DNA of 64,000 nt from Anseranas semipalmata (Eukaryota; Chordata; Aves; Anseriformes; Anseranatidae), in NCBI GenBank assembly GCA_013399115.1, contig VXAA01003383.1, forward strand, positions 186,431 to 250,430, read 5' to 3'. Shown one piece after another: positions 1 through 13,500 of this stretch. The notes under the pieces are model-generated. The model saw only the letters and a list, made by a program, of their open reading frames with translations. It searched no databases and had not been told where the DNA came from. Made by a program: the position numbers and the translations under genes. Positions within the stretch are counted from its first letter, which is position 1. The number at the start of each line of letters is the position of its first letter.

Positions 1-3000
1 ACTTTATTATACACCTATTACATTGTTTCCATGACCAGTAGTAGGCCTTAATTCACAATCGCTTCTGTCTTAGCAGCTTTAAAAACCTGTAAGATAGCAA
101 ACCAGGTATAAATCCACTTCATCTAAAGCAAACACAGTGTGTTCTAGCTCTTTGGCCATTTAGCAAGTTGGGCTGCTACTTACCCAAAATAAGGTCAACC
201 TTAAACCTTAAGTCAATTAATACAAAGCCCGAGAAGACACACAATTTTGCACAATATGGAACATCAAAGTACAGACTAATTAAAAAGCTCAATATGGACT
301 GCTTTTCTAATATAATAGACCTCCTCAAAAACAAACAAAAGAGAAAGAAAATAGACTATGTTATATGGACAATGCTGAAGAGACCTGAAGTCAGTTTTGT
401 AGGGATGCCATATTTCAACAACGAGATCTCATCTTCCACATGGAAAAAAAGGCCAGAAATAAGGTGAAAGTATAATACAACAAAACAAAAACACAAAGTC
501 ATTTTTGCAAAACAATTAATCCTGAAGGGTCAGTAACTATATTCCCAGGTAACCTTCAGAAAGATCTTCTGTGCTTATAAAAACTTTGGGGGGGGATCTT
601 TCTTTAGATGTCCCTAAAGTTAGGAAAACACCAGCTTGCCAACTCCTAATCTTCCTTTATCACACTGAAAAACACACAGAAACAGACAAAAAAAAATCAA
701 GGAAGCACATTCATGATTGCAGCAAAAAAAAACTAACAGAATCACCTGGCACTTGGTGCTGTCTCAAAATTGATCTGTCACACCAGCCTGTACTACTATT
801 CAAAGTGCACTGACACCCACACAACTGGTCACTTACGTCAATCTTAAGAAGTTTAATGATTATGTTTTTGGGGTGTCAGTACATAGTATATCTAGTACTC
901 CACTGTACATACAGTAGCACCAAGAGACTTTTCACAGGTTTTTAGTTCCAATTTTTAAAGGTCCATTTTGACTTAATGAGGTAACTGATACAGCTTCCAA
1001 AGTTCTGGAAAGCTTTTAATTTGAACAAGAGGGCAAAAAAACCCTGACTCAAAGTCAGGGGAACTTAAAAGGAAAACATCTACAAATTTATTAACTGAGC
1101 CTTTCTGATTTGAATAACAAACACAAAGTTCTTTTGCTGCGTTCAAAGCCATTGCAGCGCACACAAATCTGTTTAAATGTACACTGATTTCTATAAACCC
1201 ACAGTGCACAATCAACCTGAAACCAAAAAGTTCCCACAAGCCATAAAAAAGCAGCTAGTGATGGGGAATTAAACTTTTCGAACACATAGGATTATACTAA
1301 CACTAAAAAAATAACTTCATGCTAACATGCCCATGTACATGAAATAACAAAAGTGATTATTCCTATGCACCAAACTAAAATGTAATCTGTTTTTCTTTTA
1401 AATGAGAGATTCGTTTTATTTTGATTAAGATTACAGCACATCCTCCCCGCACTTACAGAACGAGCTGACCCACAATATATTTTCTGTAAGGGTCTCTCTA
1501 AAAACTGGGCCAGTTGAAAAAACAATAGTCATCTGTATAATTTGACAGTCATCATCAGCTGGAAAAAAAAAGTCATCCTGTAATCTCTAAAGTGCCCTGA
1601 ACATTCTTTGCAAGAGACTGAGTGAACCTTTCAGCATTTCATATCTTGAAAATAAGAAATCCCACACATTTTACAACAAATTAGGTTAAAAATAAACTTA
1701 ATTAAGTTTAATTTGTAGTTTCAAGCAACTGTTATTTGGGGTTGTGGATGACTGAAGGCACTGAAACAAAACTTCTCCCTTGCCTCCCCTGATGACAAAT
1801 TTGCCTTCAACAAATTTATTGGTTGCTGTGACTCAGCATTATGAAAGGTATGAAATGTGCCCAAAGCTCTTCCGGGTAATTGGACACCAATAGCAATTGT
1901 AAAAGCACAAAATAACTGTAAGCCAAAATTCTGCAGAATGTGTACTAGCACTGGACATCAGCAACTGAAAGAGTTGCATAATACCGATGTATCGGCCACA
2001 CCAAGCCAAAACCCCCAAGAACTCTAAAGCTTGATGGTGCTGGCTCTGCCTCCCGCCATTGGCACCTAGCATCCCTCCTACCAACTGCTCCTACATCCAA
2101 TGACACCTCTTTTCCTTTCTGATCATGTCATAATACCAAAAAAGAAAAAGAGTAAAACAAGAACATACAGGCAGTTAAACAGGTGGTCATGTGTAAGCTA
2201 CAAAGGAGTCCTACATCTTTTAAGAGGCAACCTCATCCTGCTTCATATAATTAAAAAATCACAGCAGTTTAATCATAATGACAAAATTAGGTCATTAATT
2301 AAAGGTACTTTGTGATTTGGTTGCAACCAAAAAGTGGTTTGTTCACCAGAACGACATTTTCATACATCAACAGGTGAATTTTCTGTCAGGTGTAACCTCA
2401 GCACTAGATTTAGTAGGCTTACAATGCCTTCTTTGGAGATAAATACGTTCAGGATGTTCAGCCGCAGGATATTTAATTCCAAAGTCAGCAACTCATAATC
2501 TCAACTTCAAGCGCAGATTGTAAAATAAAATAAATCTGTGCGTGTCAAACTGGTTAGATTCTCACAGAACATACGAATTCTCCTGCTGAGCCTGGCGAGC
2601 AGCCCAAACTACCAAATAAAAACGGGAATAGAAAGAATAATTATTCTAGATCATAAAGAAACTTTCAGCAGTTGGTGAGTAGCTAACTCTTAAGTCTTAC
2701 GAGATACTGTTAAAACTCGGAGTGTATTACTCTCCGCATACATCCAGAAACACGGTTCTGTTTCTTTCAGTTCTGATGCTTTTAGGGTGCCTCCTCATGA
2801 CACTGAGCATTAATTATGTTTCAAGAAAGTATTAACTTTATCCCAATTTAAAATTTATTCTGTATCACTGAACTCCATTCACTCCGTTACTACATGAATG
2901 GATAAACAGATGTAGAAATGTTATGTCTGATCCACCACTACTTCCTACACCTCCTACTACTAACATCCTTTTCAAACCTGAAATTTCTGGTGAAAGGAAG

Positions 3001-5480
3001 CTTACTGTCCACCACCTGCCTTAGACTACCTCTACTTTTTTTTCTTCGTAATGAATTATTAAACTCACACAATGTGTAATACAGTTCAAGATATTCATGA
3101 GGTGGCATAATATGATTTTCAGTCCTACTGTTTTGCAGCTTTTATGTTTACCGGAGGTTTTCACCAAGTCCTTTAAGCTCATCTTTGCTGTTTTCACAGA
3201 GTTCCCCTTCCCTCTTCAAAATAATTCAAAAGTACTGATATTTCTGTGGGCCTCACATCCTGCTGCTAGCATTTGTATCCTGAAAACCCCACATTCATGC
3301 CTGGATATAAAAAACAGCAGTTTAATCCATTACTTGCTTGACTTCAAAAGTTGTAATAGACTACGGGCGCTTTTTTTTTTTTCCTCCTTCAGAGCAGAAA
3401 AAAATGACTTGCTATCATACCAGCACCACTTATCTCTGAAACTTACATTTTTTTTTGTTCATTATTATTATATTATTTAAACAAGAAGTTCTGTTATGGT
3501 TAGTCCCTTAGTATGAAGCTGGATAATTTTCACATCAGTTCAGCTTCCTTTCTTGTTCTCTGAAAAAAGAGGTGGTCTGGTTTTTCTAACTTGTTGTTTG
3601 TCTATGCCATCATTCCAGAACCTCCTGTTTAGATATTTTAACCTCTCACAACATTCCCTCGACTGAGTAATTCCTTTAATGTCTCTTATTTTTCTTGACT
3701 TGCTCCTAGCCTATTAGGCTCCCCCATACAGCTATTCTCTTTGGCCTTCTGAAGTATTTAAACAAAGCCATTAAATTTAGCTACTTGCTGCTGCTGTTTC
3801 ATTTCCGCTTATGTTTCTAATTTAAATTAGAACCAATAAAATAGAAAATAGGTGATGTGAATCATGGTTATCTGTTATACTTTATGCTTTTTCACATAAA
3901 CTTGATTTTCATTTTTCTGGAGGGCACTGTTTTGGCTCCGTTAACCTCACACTTCTTGACACAAAGTTCTGTTTTCCAACCTACCTTCTTTACAGCTGCC
4001 TTTAAAGGCAGTTTCCTTTTGTGATGAGTTAAGGCCCCATTTGCCCCTCCAAGACTTGCAAAACACTTCAGAAAAATTCCACAATCTCAAGAAGAAAGAG
4101 ACAAACAGAACGATATCAAAGCAAGCCTGCTAGATACAAACAGTCTAAAATAAGACACCATTCTGTTCACTTCAGCTTATTCAACAGAAGAGGAAAAAAA
4201 AGGAAAAGAAAGAAGCACTGTAGCACTGTACTGAAACACTGAAGTTGCAATAAGACGGTCAAACAATCTGGTTAAATAAACATTTACACTTAAGTGTCTA
4301 TAAAGCGCCTTTCAGGAACTTTTACAATATCTGAAACCTGCAATACTTTTTGTTTTAACAGTGCCTTTGGCCAGTGCTGCTGAACTAAGCCATTGCTGCC
4401 TTTCCCTTTCTAAACTGGAAGGGCTGCGACTTCCTCAGTAGCCAGCACTGAGCTCAACGCACAGACTGGGCCACCTAAGCAAGCCAGGTCTGAACACATC
4501 AACACAGAGAACACATCAGAAAAAGCCAATGGATGGCACACTGATGGCAAAAGGGAAACATCCTGGTACAGTGTTGGAATTAGAGATGGGATGGGACAAA
4601 GGCACTGTTTAGAAACCCCGGGGCGGGGGGTTATAGCCCCAATAACAGTGATACTCTCTTGGAGCTGAAGCATTATTTCATCTGTTTGAAAAATTATGGC
4701 AAGGGACCCCACTGTGAGAACCTCTACCAGGTCATTTTGTTACCATGCCTCAAGCTACTCTTCATTTTCCCTGTGCCCGTGGGCATGTCTCAAGCTTAAT
4801 TAAAAGGTGCAACCGTAGTTCAAGTAGAAACAAACTTGTTTTGAACTAGCTTGTTCACATGTCAATGCAATATGGTAATACACCAGGGAGAGCAACGTAA
4901 TAAAAACAAGGGCAGGCATACCAAAAATTAGTTTCATTCAAACTATTAATTGCCACAGTGTTTCAGTATATACAAAACAGCTTTCAAATAACTAGCTTCT
5001 AGGTATAAAGTTGCAATCCCATCTCTAGATAGCCTACAGCCATATCGCAAGTTCTTAAGTCTGCCATTAACATCAAGCAGTTAAAGCAGAATATATGCCA
5101 GGGAACAAAAAATTCCAAAGAAACAGACACTTGAATAAAAAAGGATGAAGAGACTACTAAGCACAACCATTTGGGAATTCTGCAGAAACAGCAGCTCAAT
5201 ATTTTCACAGCTCATGACATATTTCCAGCCTGGAGTTTCAGTTTTCATTAAACGCCCTCAAGAGGCAAAGCTTAAAATCATCATCACATGTATTCTTGTA
5301 CGAGGGAGACAAAATTAAAGATTATGAATGGGGTTTGTTTCTGCCAATTACGAGGTCTCCAGTTGTATGACAACTGCAAGCGGCCACCATGGCCAGAGAG
5401 CGAGTGCAAGCCTTCGTCGCACACAGGAAAGCAAAGAGATAACGTTGTAGCTGGAATAACTTCAGGATACGAGATGTTTG
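1..5480 (-). other. AT-rich non-coding stretch, possible 3'UTR or intron of an unidentified minus-strand gene
   Basis: I found no convincing coding exon on either strand. Open frames are short, in random frames, and resemble no family I recognise. The reverse complement of bases 3-8 reads AATAAA, so a minus-strand transcript could end just left of the window. The nearest upstream CpG island for such a transcript is at 5.55-6.65 kb. The stretch is A-rich on the plus strand (U-rich in a minus-strand RNA), as in many vertebrate 3'UTRs. An ordinary first intron would look the same. The gene cannot be named from this sequence. Confidence 0.3.
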
Positions 5481-5559
5481 CAGCAAGAAGCAATAGCTTT
5501 TATAAGATCAACTAGGATCACTAAGGGGGAAAAAAAAAAAAAAAAGGACAGGCTTAGAA

Positions 5560-6650
5560 GACACACGAGAAAGCTTCCCTGCCCCACGAGATCAGCACGG
5601 CCTCTCCTCACAGCCCCGTCCCACCGCCGCCCTCCCCGGCACCCCGCCACGACGAGGAAGCTCTTTCCGGCACGGGGCCCGGTGACTTCTCGCAGCCCCC
5701 CGCCGCGCGTTTCCAAACCCGGACCGCGACGCCTCCGCGGAGCACAGCGCTCCCCCGGCTCCGCCCCAGCCGCCCCACCGGCCACGCGGGGACGCCGGGG
5801 CAGGAGGCGCCTCCCGGGAGCCCGCTGCTCCGGCCCGGCTGCCTCCTGCCGGCTCCCGCNNNNNNNNNNNNNNNNNNNNNNNNNNNNNNNNNNNNNNNNN
5901 NNNNNNNNNNNNNNNNNNNNNNNNNNNNNNNNNNNNNNNNNNNNNNNNNNNNNNNNNNNNNNNNNNNNNNNNNNNNNNNNNNNNNNNNNNNNNNNNNNNN
6001 NNNNNNNNNNNNNNNNNNNNNNNNNNNNNNNNNNNNNNNNNNNNNNNNNNNNNNNNNNNNNNNNNNNNNNNNNNNNNNNNNNNNNNNNNNNNNNNNNNNN
6101 NNNNNNNNNNNNNNNNNNNNNNNNNNNNNNNNNNNNNNNNNNNNNNNNNNNNNNNNNNNNNNNNNNNNNNNNNNNNNNNNNNNNNNNNNNNNNNNNNNNN
6201 NNNNNNNNNNNNNNNNNNNNNNNNNNNNNNNNNNNNNNNNNNNNNNNNNNNNNNNNNNNNNNNNNNNNNNNNNNNNNNNNNNNNNNNNNNNNNNNNNNNN
6301 NNNNNNNNNNNNNNNNNNNNNNNNNNNNNNNNNNNNNNNNNNNNNNNNNNNNNNNNNNNNNNNNNNNNNNNNNNNNNNNNNNNNNNNNNNNNNNNNNNNN
6401 NNNNNNNNNNNNNNNNNNNNNNNNNNNNNNNNNNNNNNNNNNNNNNNNNNNNNNNNNNNNNNNNNNNNNNNNNNNNNNNNNNNNNNNNNNNNNNNNNNNN
6501 NNNNNNNNNNNNNNNNNNNNNNNNGGCCCGCAGCTGCACGGAGCGTCGGGGCCGTGCGGCTTAACCCGCGGTGCCGCAGGGCAGCGTCGGAAAGGCGGCG
6601 GTGGGTGGGCGTGAAAGGGAGAAGGTCCCCAGAGCTTTCTGCAGCCCAGC
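5560..6650. promoter_or_regulatory. CpG island, probable promoter, interrupted by an assembly gap
   Basis: Both flanks of the N run (5570-5859 and 6525-6610) are very GC-rich with many CG dinucleotides, in contrast to the AT-rich DNA around them. This is the usual signature of a vertebrate housekeeping-type promoter. The direction is not determined. A minus-strand gene running left off the window is the simplest reading, because FBXO40 lies 10 kb to the right and is normally muscle-restricted. The first exon may lie in the missing bases. Open frames drawn across the gap are artefacts of reading N. Confidence 0.6.
5860..6524. other. Assembly gap of 665 N inside a CpG island
   Basis: An unbroken run of N. 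GC-rich bird promoter islands commonly drop out of assemblies, so a first exon could be missing here. Nothing can be said about its content. Confidence 0.98.
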
Positions 6651-6672
6651 ATCAGCTAATGAGCTGATATTT

Positions 6673-6696
6673 GATAACGTTAATTAAAACGTTATC
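6673..6696. repeat. Perfect 9-bp inverted repeat with a 6-bp AT spacer
   Basis: The arms are GATAACGTT (6673-6681) and AACGTTATC (6688-6696), separated by AATTAA. It lies immediately outside the CpG island at 5.56-6.65 kb. It could be a dimeric protein-binding site or chance. Confidence 0.8.
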
Positions 6697-6699
6697 TGC

Positions 6700-7470
6700 G
6701 ATGCGAGTTACTTTGCTGCGGCCTCAGCGCTACCATAAATTACGTCACTACGAGTGGTAGGTGCACCATTGTCTTCTGCAGCGCAAATGCTAAGGGATGC
6801 GTGAGGACAGCGAAGCCATTTCGCAGCTTCGTGGATGAGCTGTAGGAAGAGTGGGAAGGCAGAACGCAACAGCGTGGCAGTAATAAACACAGCATTGGTT
6901 GATGATCTCGTAGCACAAAAAGTCACAATAACTGCTAGTCAACCATAGTATATGTTGAGATACATATATGATAGGTTATGCGATAAAGGCTACTCTGCGT
7001 GCTCACAAAGGAGCACAGAAACAACAGCAGGAGGGGGAGCCCAAACAGCGTCCTGTCACGTCTTTGCCCTGGCCCATCACAGGTGCCATCAGCCCAGCAA
7101 AGGCCATCTTCACCTGCCCAGAGGAGCACTGGGGCACAATAGCTAGTGGGAACCCAAACTGAGGACACGGAGGAAGGGACACCATGTCTGAGCCCCTTCC
7201 AGGGCTGTCCTAGGGAAGCCTCAGCCGTAGGGTCCAGGCATGAAACCCACCTCCACAAGTCAATGCCAGAGCTCCTGTTGGACTGGGGATGTCACTGCAT
7301 GCAGGGCTGTGGGACACATGGTGGGTTGCAGGGGAAGAGCATTTGGGGATTGCACAGGACTTGCATGAGGATGCTTAGGGGAAGGAGCGAAGGTGGGAAA
7401 GGGAGGGATTCGGGTGATCTGGAGGGGAACAAGCATGGGAAAGTTGAGGGATAAGGGAATAAAAAGGGCC
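6700..7470. other. Non-coding DNA of mixed composition, no gene seen
   Basis: Several overlapping open frames of 60-107 codons occur on both strands, but none resembles a known protein. The only item of note is an ATGGGAA followed by GT at 7435-7444, discussed as a candidate FBXO40 start exon. Confidence 0.5.
7435..7442 (+). CDS. FBXO40: Candidate FBXO40 first coding exon (option A, weak)
   Basis: The eight bases ATGGGAAA precede a GT. Joined to the acceptor before 16666 they would encode Met-Gly-Lys, then Ala, as in mammalian FBXO40 as I remember it, in the correct phase (two bases of the Lys codon carried over). The donor GTTGAG is poor at positions +4 to +6, and the intron would be about 9.2 kb. 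This is a pattern match to a few residues and may be chance. Option B at 16184-16191 has a better donor but a less similar peptide. Confidence 0.2.
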
Positions 7471-7499
7471 GGGTGCGTGTAAATAGCTTGCTGGCCATT

Positions 7500-7990
7500 T
7501 GGCCANCGGGGGGAGAGGCCGCGGGGGCTCTGGGGCTGGGGCTCCCGGCCGGCTCTGGGCACGCCGGGGGGCACAGTCAGTGCCAGCAGCCGCAGGGGGC
7601 TGCAGCCCCGGGACTCAGGTGTGTGGGGTCAAACGCTGGGGGGCTGGGATCCGGGGGCAGCTGCTGGGCAGCAGAGCGTGAGCCCACTGCTGGAGGCAGC
7701 CGCAGCACACGTAGGTGCGTGTGGGTACGTGTCTGTGGATGTGCTCGCCAGTGGACTCCCTCCTGCTCAGCCAGAGGGGCGTGGGATGAGGCCGCTGGCG
7801 CTGTGTTCCCATGGGTGCTCTGTGTGGCTGGCCGTGTCACCTGTGTGGCTGTCCATGTATGTGTGTACGGATGTGATGTACGCGTGTGTTCGTGCTTGTG
7901 CCCATGGGAATACAAGCTCAGCCTGGCCACTGGCTGGAGCTGGGGGCACAGAGTGGCAGCCTTGCTTCTACTGGGCTGCCAGATCTGGTC
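7500..7990. other. GC-rich patch with TG-rich stretches, no gene recognised
   Basis: This segment is GC-rich and includes a single N at 7506. Open frames of up to 210 codons occur in several overlapping frames on both strands, as expected where GC content suppresses stop codons. None resembles a family I know. Runs rich in GTGTG and TGTGTA between 7700 and 7900 suggest decayed simple repeat. It could be a small CpG-type element. Confidence 0.4.
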
Positions 7991-8004
7991 CAATTTTCCC
8001 ATAG

Positions 8005-8160
8005 CAATAGATATGTATATCTATATACATATGATATGTACATGCACATATATATTTACATGCATATGTATATATACATATCATATAGATAAGTATATTT
8101 CATAGGACATATATTTCATTCTATATAACACTTCTATATAGCTTCTATATAGTATTTTTA
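8005..8160. repeat. AT-rich low-complexity repeat with an internal inverted repeat
   Basis: About 150 bases consist almost entirely of TATA, CATA and GATA-like units. Bases 8029-8040 and 8075-8086 are perfect 12-base reverse complements separated by 34 bases, so the segment could extrude a hairpin. Confidence 0.75.
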
Positions 8161-10515
8161 CCTGCAGAATTGAGATAAGAGAGAATAAAGCATATAGGCA
8201 ACAGCTCTCTCCCATAGCATTTGCATCACAAAATAAGTAAGTTACACATTCTTTTCAGAGATGTCACATTTCTTGCACCCTACCAGTAAGCACATCTGTA
8301 CTGCAGCGGGAGGTCTGGTTACAGTATCAGTTGATGTTCCTGAGGTATCTTGAATCAAATTAGCACAGGTAACAGTGGCAGCAGAGATCTGCAAGTTCCA
8401 CCGATTTTGCTGAGAGTATAGTTTCAGATGCAGATGAGCTAATACAATGGTGTGCTGCAGGTAAAAAATTAATTCCTGGTTCCTGTCACCTTCTCTGGTG
8501 AAATTAAGATAGCAGATAGCTTCATTTCTAACAACAGCTGCTTCTGAAGCACTAAATATTAGTAATCTGGGTTAATTCAGCTGGAGAATTTATTCCTAAA
8601 TCAGTAGTGCAGAATTTTGAGAAGCAGGTTTGTGTAAAAGTGAAGCATATAAGCAGTATGCTTTTAAGCACAATCTAAAAAGACAGTGAAGAAGTTGAAG
8701 TGGGTCAAGGCCTGTGAACTTGAGGGTGAGGGGTTGAAGTGGAAGGGGCAAACACATCAGTGATAACGTGATTAGGTGAAATATGTGTTTAGACATGTTC
8801 CTGCTGGCTCCTGTTTTCCCCAGTGCAGTGGGATAATACAAAATGGTACCACAATAATACAGCCCTTTCTAAAAAAGGCCACGGAGCCAGACTTCTAACC
8901 GTATTTAGCACTACTAAATTACAATTGGCACCAGCAAGCCTTGGTTGTCGCCTACTGACATTTCGTTCAACCTAAAAATGAAAACACGGTTGCCTGCACT
9001 GTTTCAAACTATCAGCGTCACTGGGACTCACAGATAGGGAAAGGGAAAGATAAGGCAAAACAAAAAGCTTGCTGCGATTTTGGATCTCAGAGCTGTCACC
9101 ACAGCAGCAAGAAGGTGTTCGCACACTCCGGGAAGAAGCAGCAACCCATCGGCACCCCTGGGGGAAGAGCACGAGGGGTGCCGGTTCAGCTCGTCTGTCA
9201 CAGGACGAGCAGCCATGCCACCAGGGCAGCCAGCTGAAGGCTGCGCCCTGACACAGGTCCTGCTGTGGGTGACAAACCCATCATCACTGTTTGCACCTGC
9301 CGCTGGAGTGCGTGACAGCAGGAGCAGGGGACACAGTGACAACTACAACAGCAGAAACCACAGGCTGATGTGGGCACCAAGTGGAGTTGAGGACATAAAG
9401 GACGAGAATGGCAGGAAACTGATACAGGGCTCTGGGAAACACTCTGATCTTTTCCTCTTAACGCCCAGGGCAGAGGACACGGTTAGTGCCATCTCTCACA
9501 TCCTCTTTATTAAATATCACTCCAGTAGTGACAGTGTTAACAAATACAGTGGAAGAGACAGCTCTGAAAGCTGAGCTGCCCAGTCACATGCACAGGTTTT
9601 ATTTTTAACATCCCAAAACTACTTGGTGTTTCTACTTGGGCTTGCTCTGTGTCCTCCCATTCTCTCTTCTTTCTTTGCTTCCAGTTAGCCCTTACCCACC
9701 TCACTTCAACCCATCTGAGCAAAAGCAAGAGAGCAAGTGTTTGGTACAAACACAGGGACTCTATGATTAAGGTAAGGCTTTGTAAATAGAGTTGGAGTCT
9801 TTATTGGTGAAAACTTATGCAATGCAATGTTTACTTTATCAAGCTATGAAAGTCAAGATGTCTTCAAAACAATCTTAGTAATTAGGATGAAGTAGAATAA
9901 TCAGACACAAGATGTCTTAAGTGACTCCCTAGAACAGAGGCAGCTGTAACTCTGAACAGTTCTGTGACAGGCTACTCTAAAAAGAAAAACCCTCCATAAT
10001 ATATTCAGTGGATTAGCTATGGCTTGCAGCACTGTACCTGGGGTTTTAAAAAACTGAGACACTGACTCTAAAATGGGAACTTCAGTAGTAGGACAGATGA
10101 TAAATCAAAAATTCAATTTATGTAATTTTCAAGAAATTAAAAATTTGTAAGACTTAAAATCCAGTGAGATTTTTTAGATTCGGACTGCAAACTGTACGGT
10201 TTTAGTCCAGACTAAATAGTACGATGATGAAGGAAGAATTACAAGTGTTACAGGTACTACTGTACCTTTTAGAGTTGTGGCTGCTTAGCAGTTTTTATTC
10301 ATGAATCTTTTCATTTTTGTTTTTACAACTTAGACCTTAACCATGAGCTCTGAAATTCTTTGTAGTGGGCATCTGGCTTCATCTGGTTTTCTTTTGTTTT
10401 GCTTAAATCCATTCACTTGATTATCTCAAGAAGTTTTCAGAAAAGTATGTTAATGAGATTGTTACCAGGGAATAAAATAGAACCTGACTCCAAAACAAAG
10501 CAGTTGGGACCATTC

Positions 10516-10560
10516 TTTTTTTTTTTTTTTTTTTTTCCATTCTTTTTTTTTTCTTTTTTC
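10516..10560 (+). repeat. Poly-T / TC tract
   Basis: Two T runs separated by CCATTC form a homopolymer-rich tract. There is no recognisable retrotransposon body beside it. Confidence 0.85.
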
Positions 10561-13500
10561 TCAAACTTCAACTGAACCAGAATGTGTTATTTTAAAGCAC
10601 TTGCTGAACTCAAATAATAAACCCATTTGCCAGGTATTGATGCACAGCAAGAGTTTGCCTAACTGTGTCTCTCCCAGGGACAGCCCTTCACATGCGCCGA
10701 GTGCTGCAGAGCAGGTGCCTGTCACAGCCTCCCCATCTCCCACTCCACTCCCCAGCCCCTGCTGCTGTGCTGTGCTGCCCTGCACCTCACGTGAGCCCGG
10801 GGGACTGCGTCAGCATAATTTTTTTGGTGGGTTTGTCTCAAATGAGCTGTGACTATGTTGTTCCAGGTAGGGAGGAGCAAGAAATATTGCTGACCCAGCG
10901 CTCATACAGGCAAGTGCTGGATGGGGTTTCTAACAGCAGTGTCCCGTGTTACCTGTGCCTCAGTACTCTGAACCCTCCCCTGCTCCTCCCTCAGCAGCAC
11001 TCATGCATTTGGCTGGATAGAAATGGCATGAGTGAGTTTCTGTGCCTCTTCACTGCACATGTGCAGCACAGATTTACCAGGAGAGGGGAGGTCTGGTGAT
11101 GCAACAGCTTCTCTTAGCTCTGTGGTCCTGCACGCCAGGTTTTGAGAGCTGAAGGGAAGTTGATGTACTGTTGTGGGGACCTGAGTAGCACGCATGATCT
11201 GGAAGAAAAGCAGGGAACTGAAGTCTCTGCCCGACTGATGCACTATGCCATGGACCTACTCTGTCCCTGTCATTTTAAAGTATATTTTTTCGTATAAAGC
11301 AATTCCAACCCATTCAGCAACTCCAAACCAGTGGTTATTGCCATGAAACATCACAGCCTTAGTCAGCTAGTCACCAGCTGAAAAATACAGGGAATAGCTC
11401 CCTAATTGTCACAGCCTTGTCCTTCCATCTTTGGGCTTATCTAACAGGACAGTTGTCTCATGGAAAACTTTTTCCCCCTTCGTGTCTTATACCTGGGACT
11501 TGAGGTTCACAAGAAGGATTGTCCTGGCATCAAAGTGCCCCTATAAAATCTGTATGAACTTGTTCAAGGGCTAAGCCTCAAAGAAACTATGCCTTGCACG
11601 CACTTCATAGAAGTTCATTAGTGTTACTGATGAAGATTTCATCTACACCTTTTATTCTCCCTTTGCACCTACCCTAAGCTGTGCCATTTCACTACCAGGC
11701 TCATCTAAAGTCTGGCTGGCAGTGTGCATGTAAGATCAGTCTGAATGGCAATTGCAGAGCAGGCATGCCACGCAGGACAGTGACCTGGGTGCGAAGATGT
11801 GGGGCGTGACTCACTTCAGGGTCACTCTGTCTCCAGATGGTGACATTGTCATTGCTTTTTATTTTGTATCGAAGGACAGGACATTAGAAAACTTAGGCTC
11901 CCAGGAATCATGTACAAATGCAGTTTCCAGTGGCATAGCGCTTTCTTCCTCAACTCCCAGAAATACACTTATCTGTGTAGTGACTGGAGACCCAAGCCTG
12001 ATTTCTTGCTGAGGTTGTTCAGGTGGTGGTGACTGAGGAGGTGCACTGCACGAAAGAGAAGAAAATCTCTAGTTTAGGGCGACTTGGATGTTCTAGAAAA
12101 TGTCATTCTACCACTGCCTCTGCCAGTGTTTTTGTGCAAGAGGCAAGTGAGACATCAGAACCTGGGCATCTCCATGCTTGGTTTTTGTTTTATTTACATA
12201 ATTATTTAATACGTTTAATTCTATTTGTTTTTGTCTTTCTATACTCTAATTCTACATCTGCCAGATAGAAGTACCAGTATCTTTTAACATCAGCTGCACC
12301 TCTAGTACTGCAAAGACAAATTCATTATCACCTGTGAACTACTCAGATACTAAGATAGTAAATATATTGAAAAACCCTGTAAGGAAATCAGTAACTCTGC
12401 ATTCACCTCAAGATTTAAGTATTACGCTGAAAACAAAATAAACACTGTATACTGGGTAGCAGGGGTTAAATAAATAGTGAATATCTGCTATCTGCCCTAC
12501 ATACTTCACATTCCTTTAAAATATTTTATGTTGTAATATTATATATAACTTTAACATTCTTGGCTCTAGCATTTGGATGCAAACTTTCCTGAGATTTTTA
12601 AGAGCTGCTTATCATGTTGTAAATCTTAGAAGGATTGTTTTGTGTTCATTTGTAATCAGATCTCAGAGGCAGTCTGTAAGCTAATTGTCTGGCATTTCTG
12701 GTGGCCCTTTTTGATGGTTCCTTAATATGGGAGGCATCCCTTGATTCTGCAGGAAGAATTCAGATATGATGTATAATCTTAGTATGTCATATTATCTGTC
12801 ACCTACATATAGCAAATACCAAATAAGAAAACAATTGTATTGTTTTGGCTCATTGACTGCAACTGAATTTAATATACATTTACTGAAAATAAATTATAAT
12901 TGATTTATAAACTATAAGCTGTCACTGAACAGATCTGCTCCAGACACAGACATATATGTAGTTAAAAAGGCAGCTGTATATTTTTAAACCTTACTTGATT
13001 TGCTGTCATGCCAGTCTAAAAATAAAGATTTACCAAAGTGGACAGACTATGGACGGTAGTTTGCATCCTTTCATTCCACAGTACCTCAAGCATGATTTAA
13101 GTAAAAAATTCAGTTTTGATTTTTTTTTAACCCAACTCTTAGAAAATATTGCAAGTTGCAGTGAAACAAGAAGTATATAGGTTTAGATAAATGTTTCATT
13201 ACCTGACATATCTGTGTGTTATCTGCCTCTGGATGTTACATATCACTTACTGAGGCAAGAATTTGTAAACTTTCTGTTAAGTGTTTCAAAAGGCTGCTGT
13301 AGTTTATATATAGACAATGATATCATCAACTAAGAAACAAAGCTAACTAAATCATCAGTTAAAATACAGAGCTCATGATTATTGTCTTGACAGAATAGAA
13401 GTATTCAAACCCTGATATATATAAGAAAAATTCTCTCTCCCTTCTCCTTTTCCTCTAGCTTCACAGATTTGAGAATTAGAAGAGAGATATAGAAATCATT

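Noticed and set aside
5462..6652. Open frames of 315-396 codons across the first N run on both strands
   Set aside because: About two thirds of each is N read as X. The flanks are GC-rich with no family features, and several overlapping frames are equally open.
7473..8105. A 210-codon open frame in the GC-rich patch
   Set aside because: It contains an N, runs into AT repeats, overlaps open frames on the other strand, and shows no domain or biased codon pattern.
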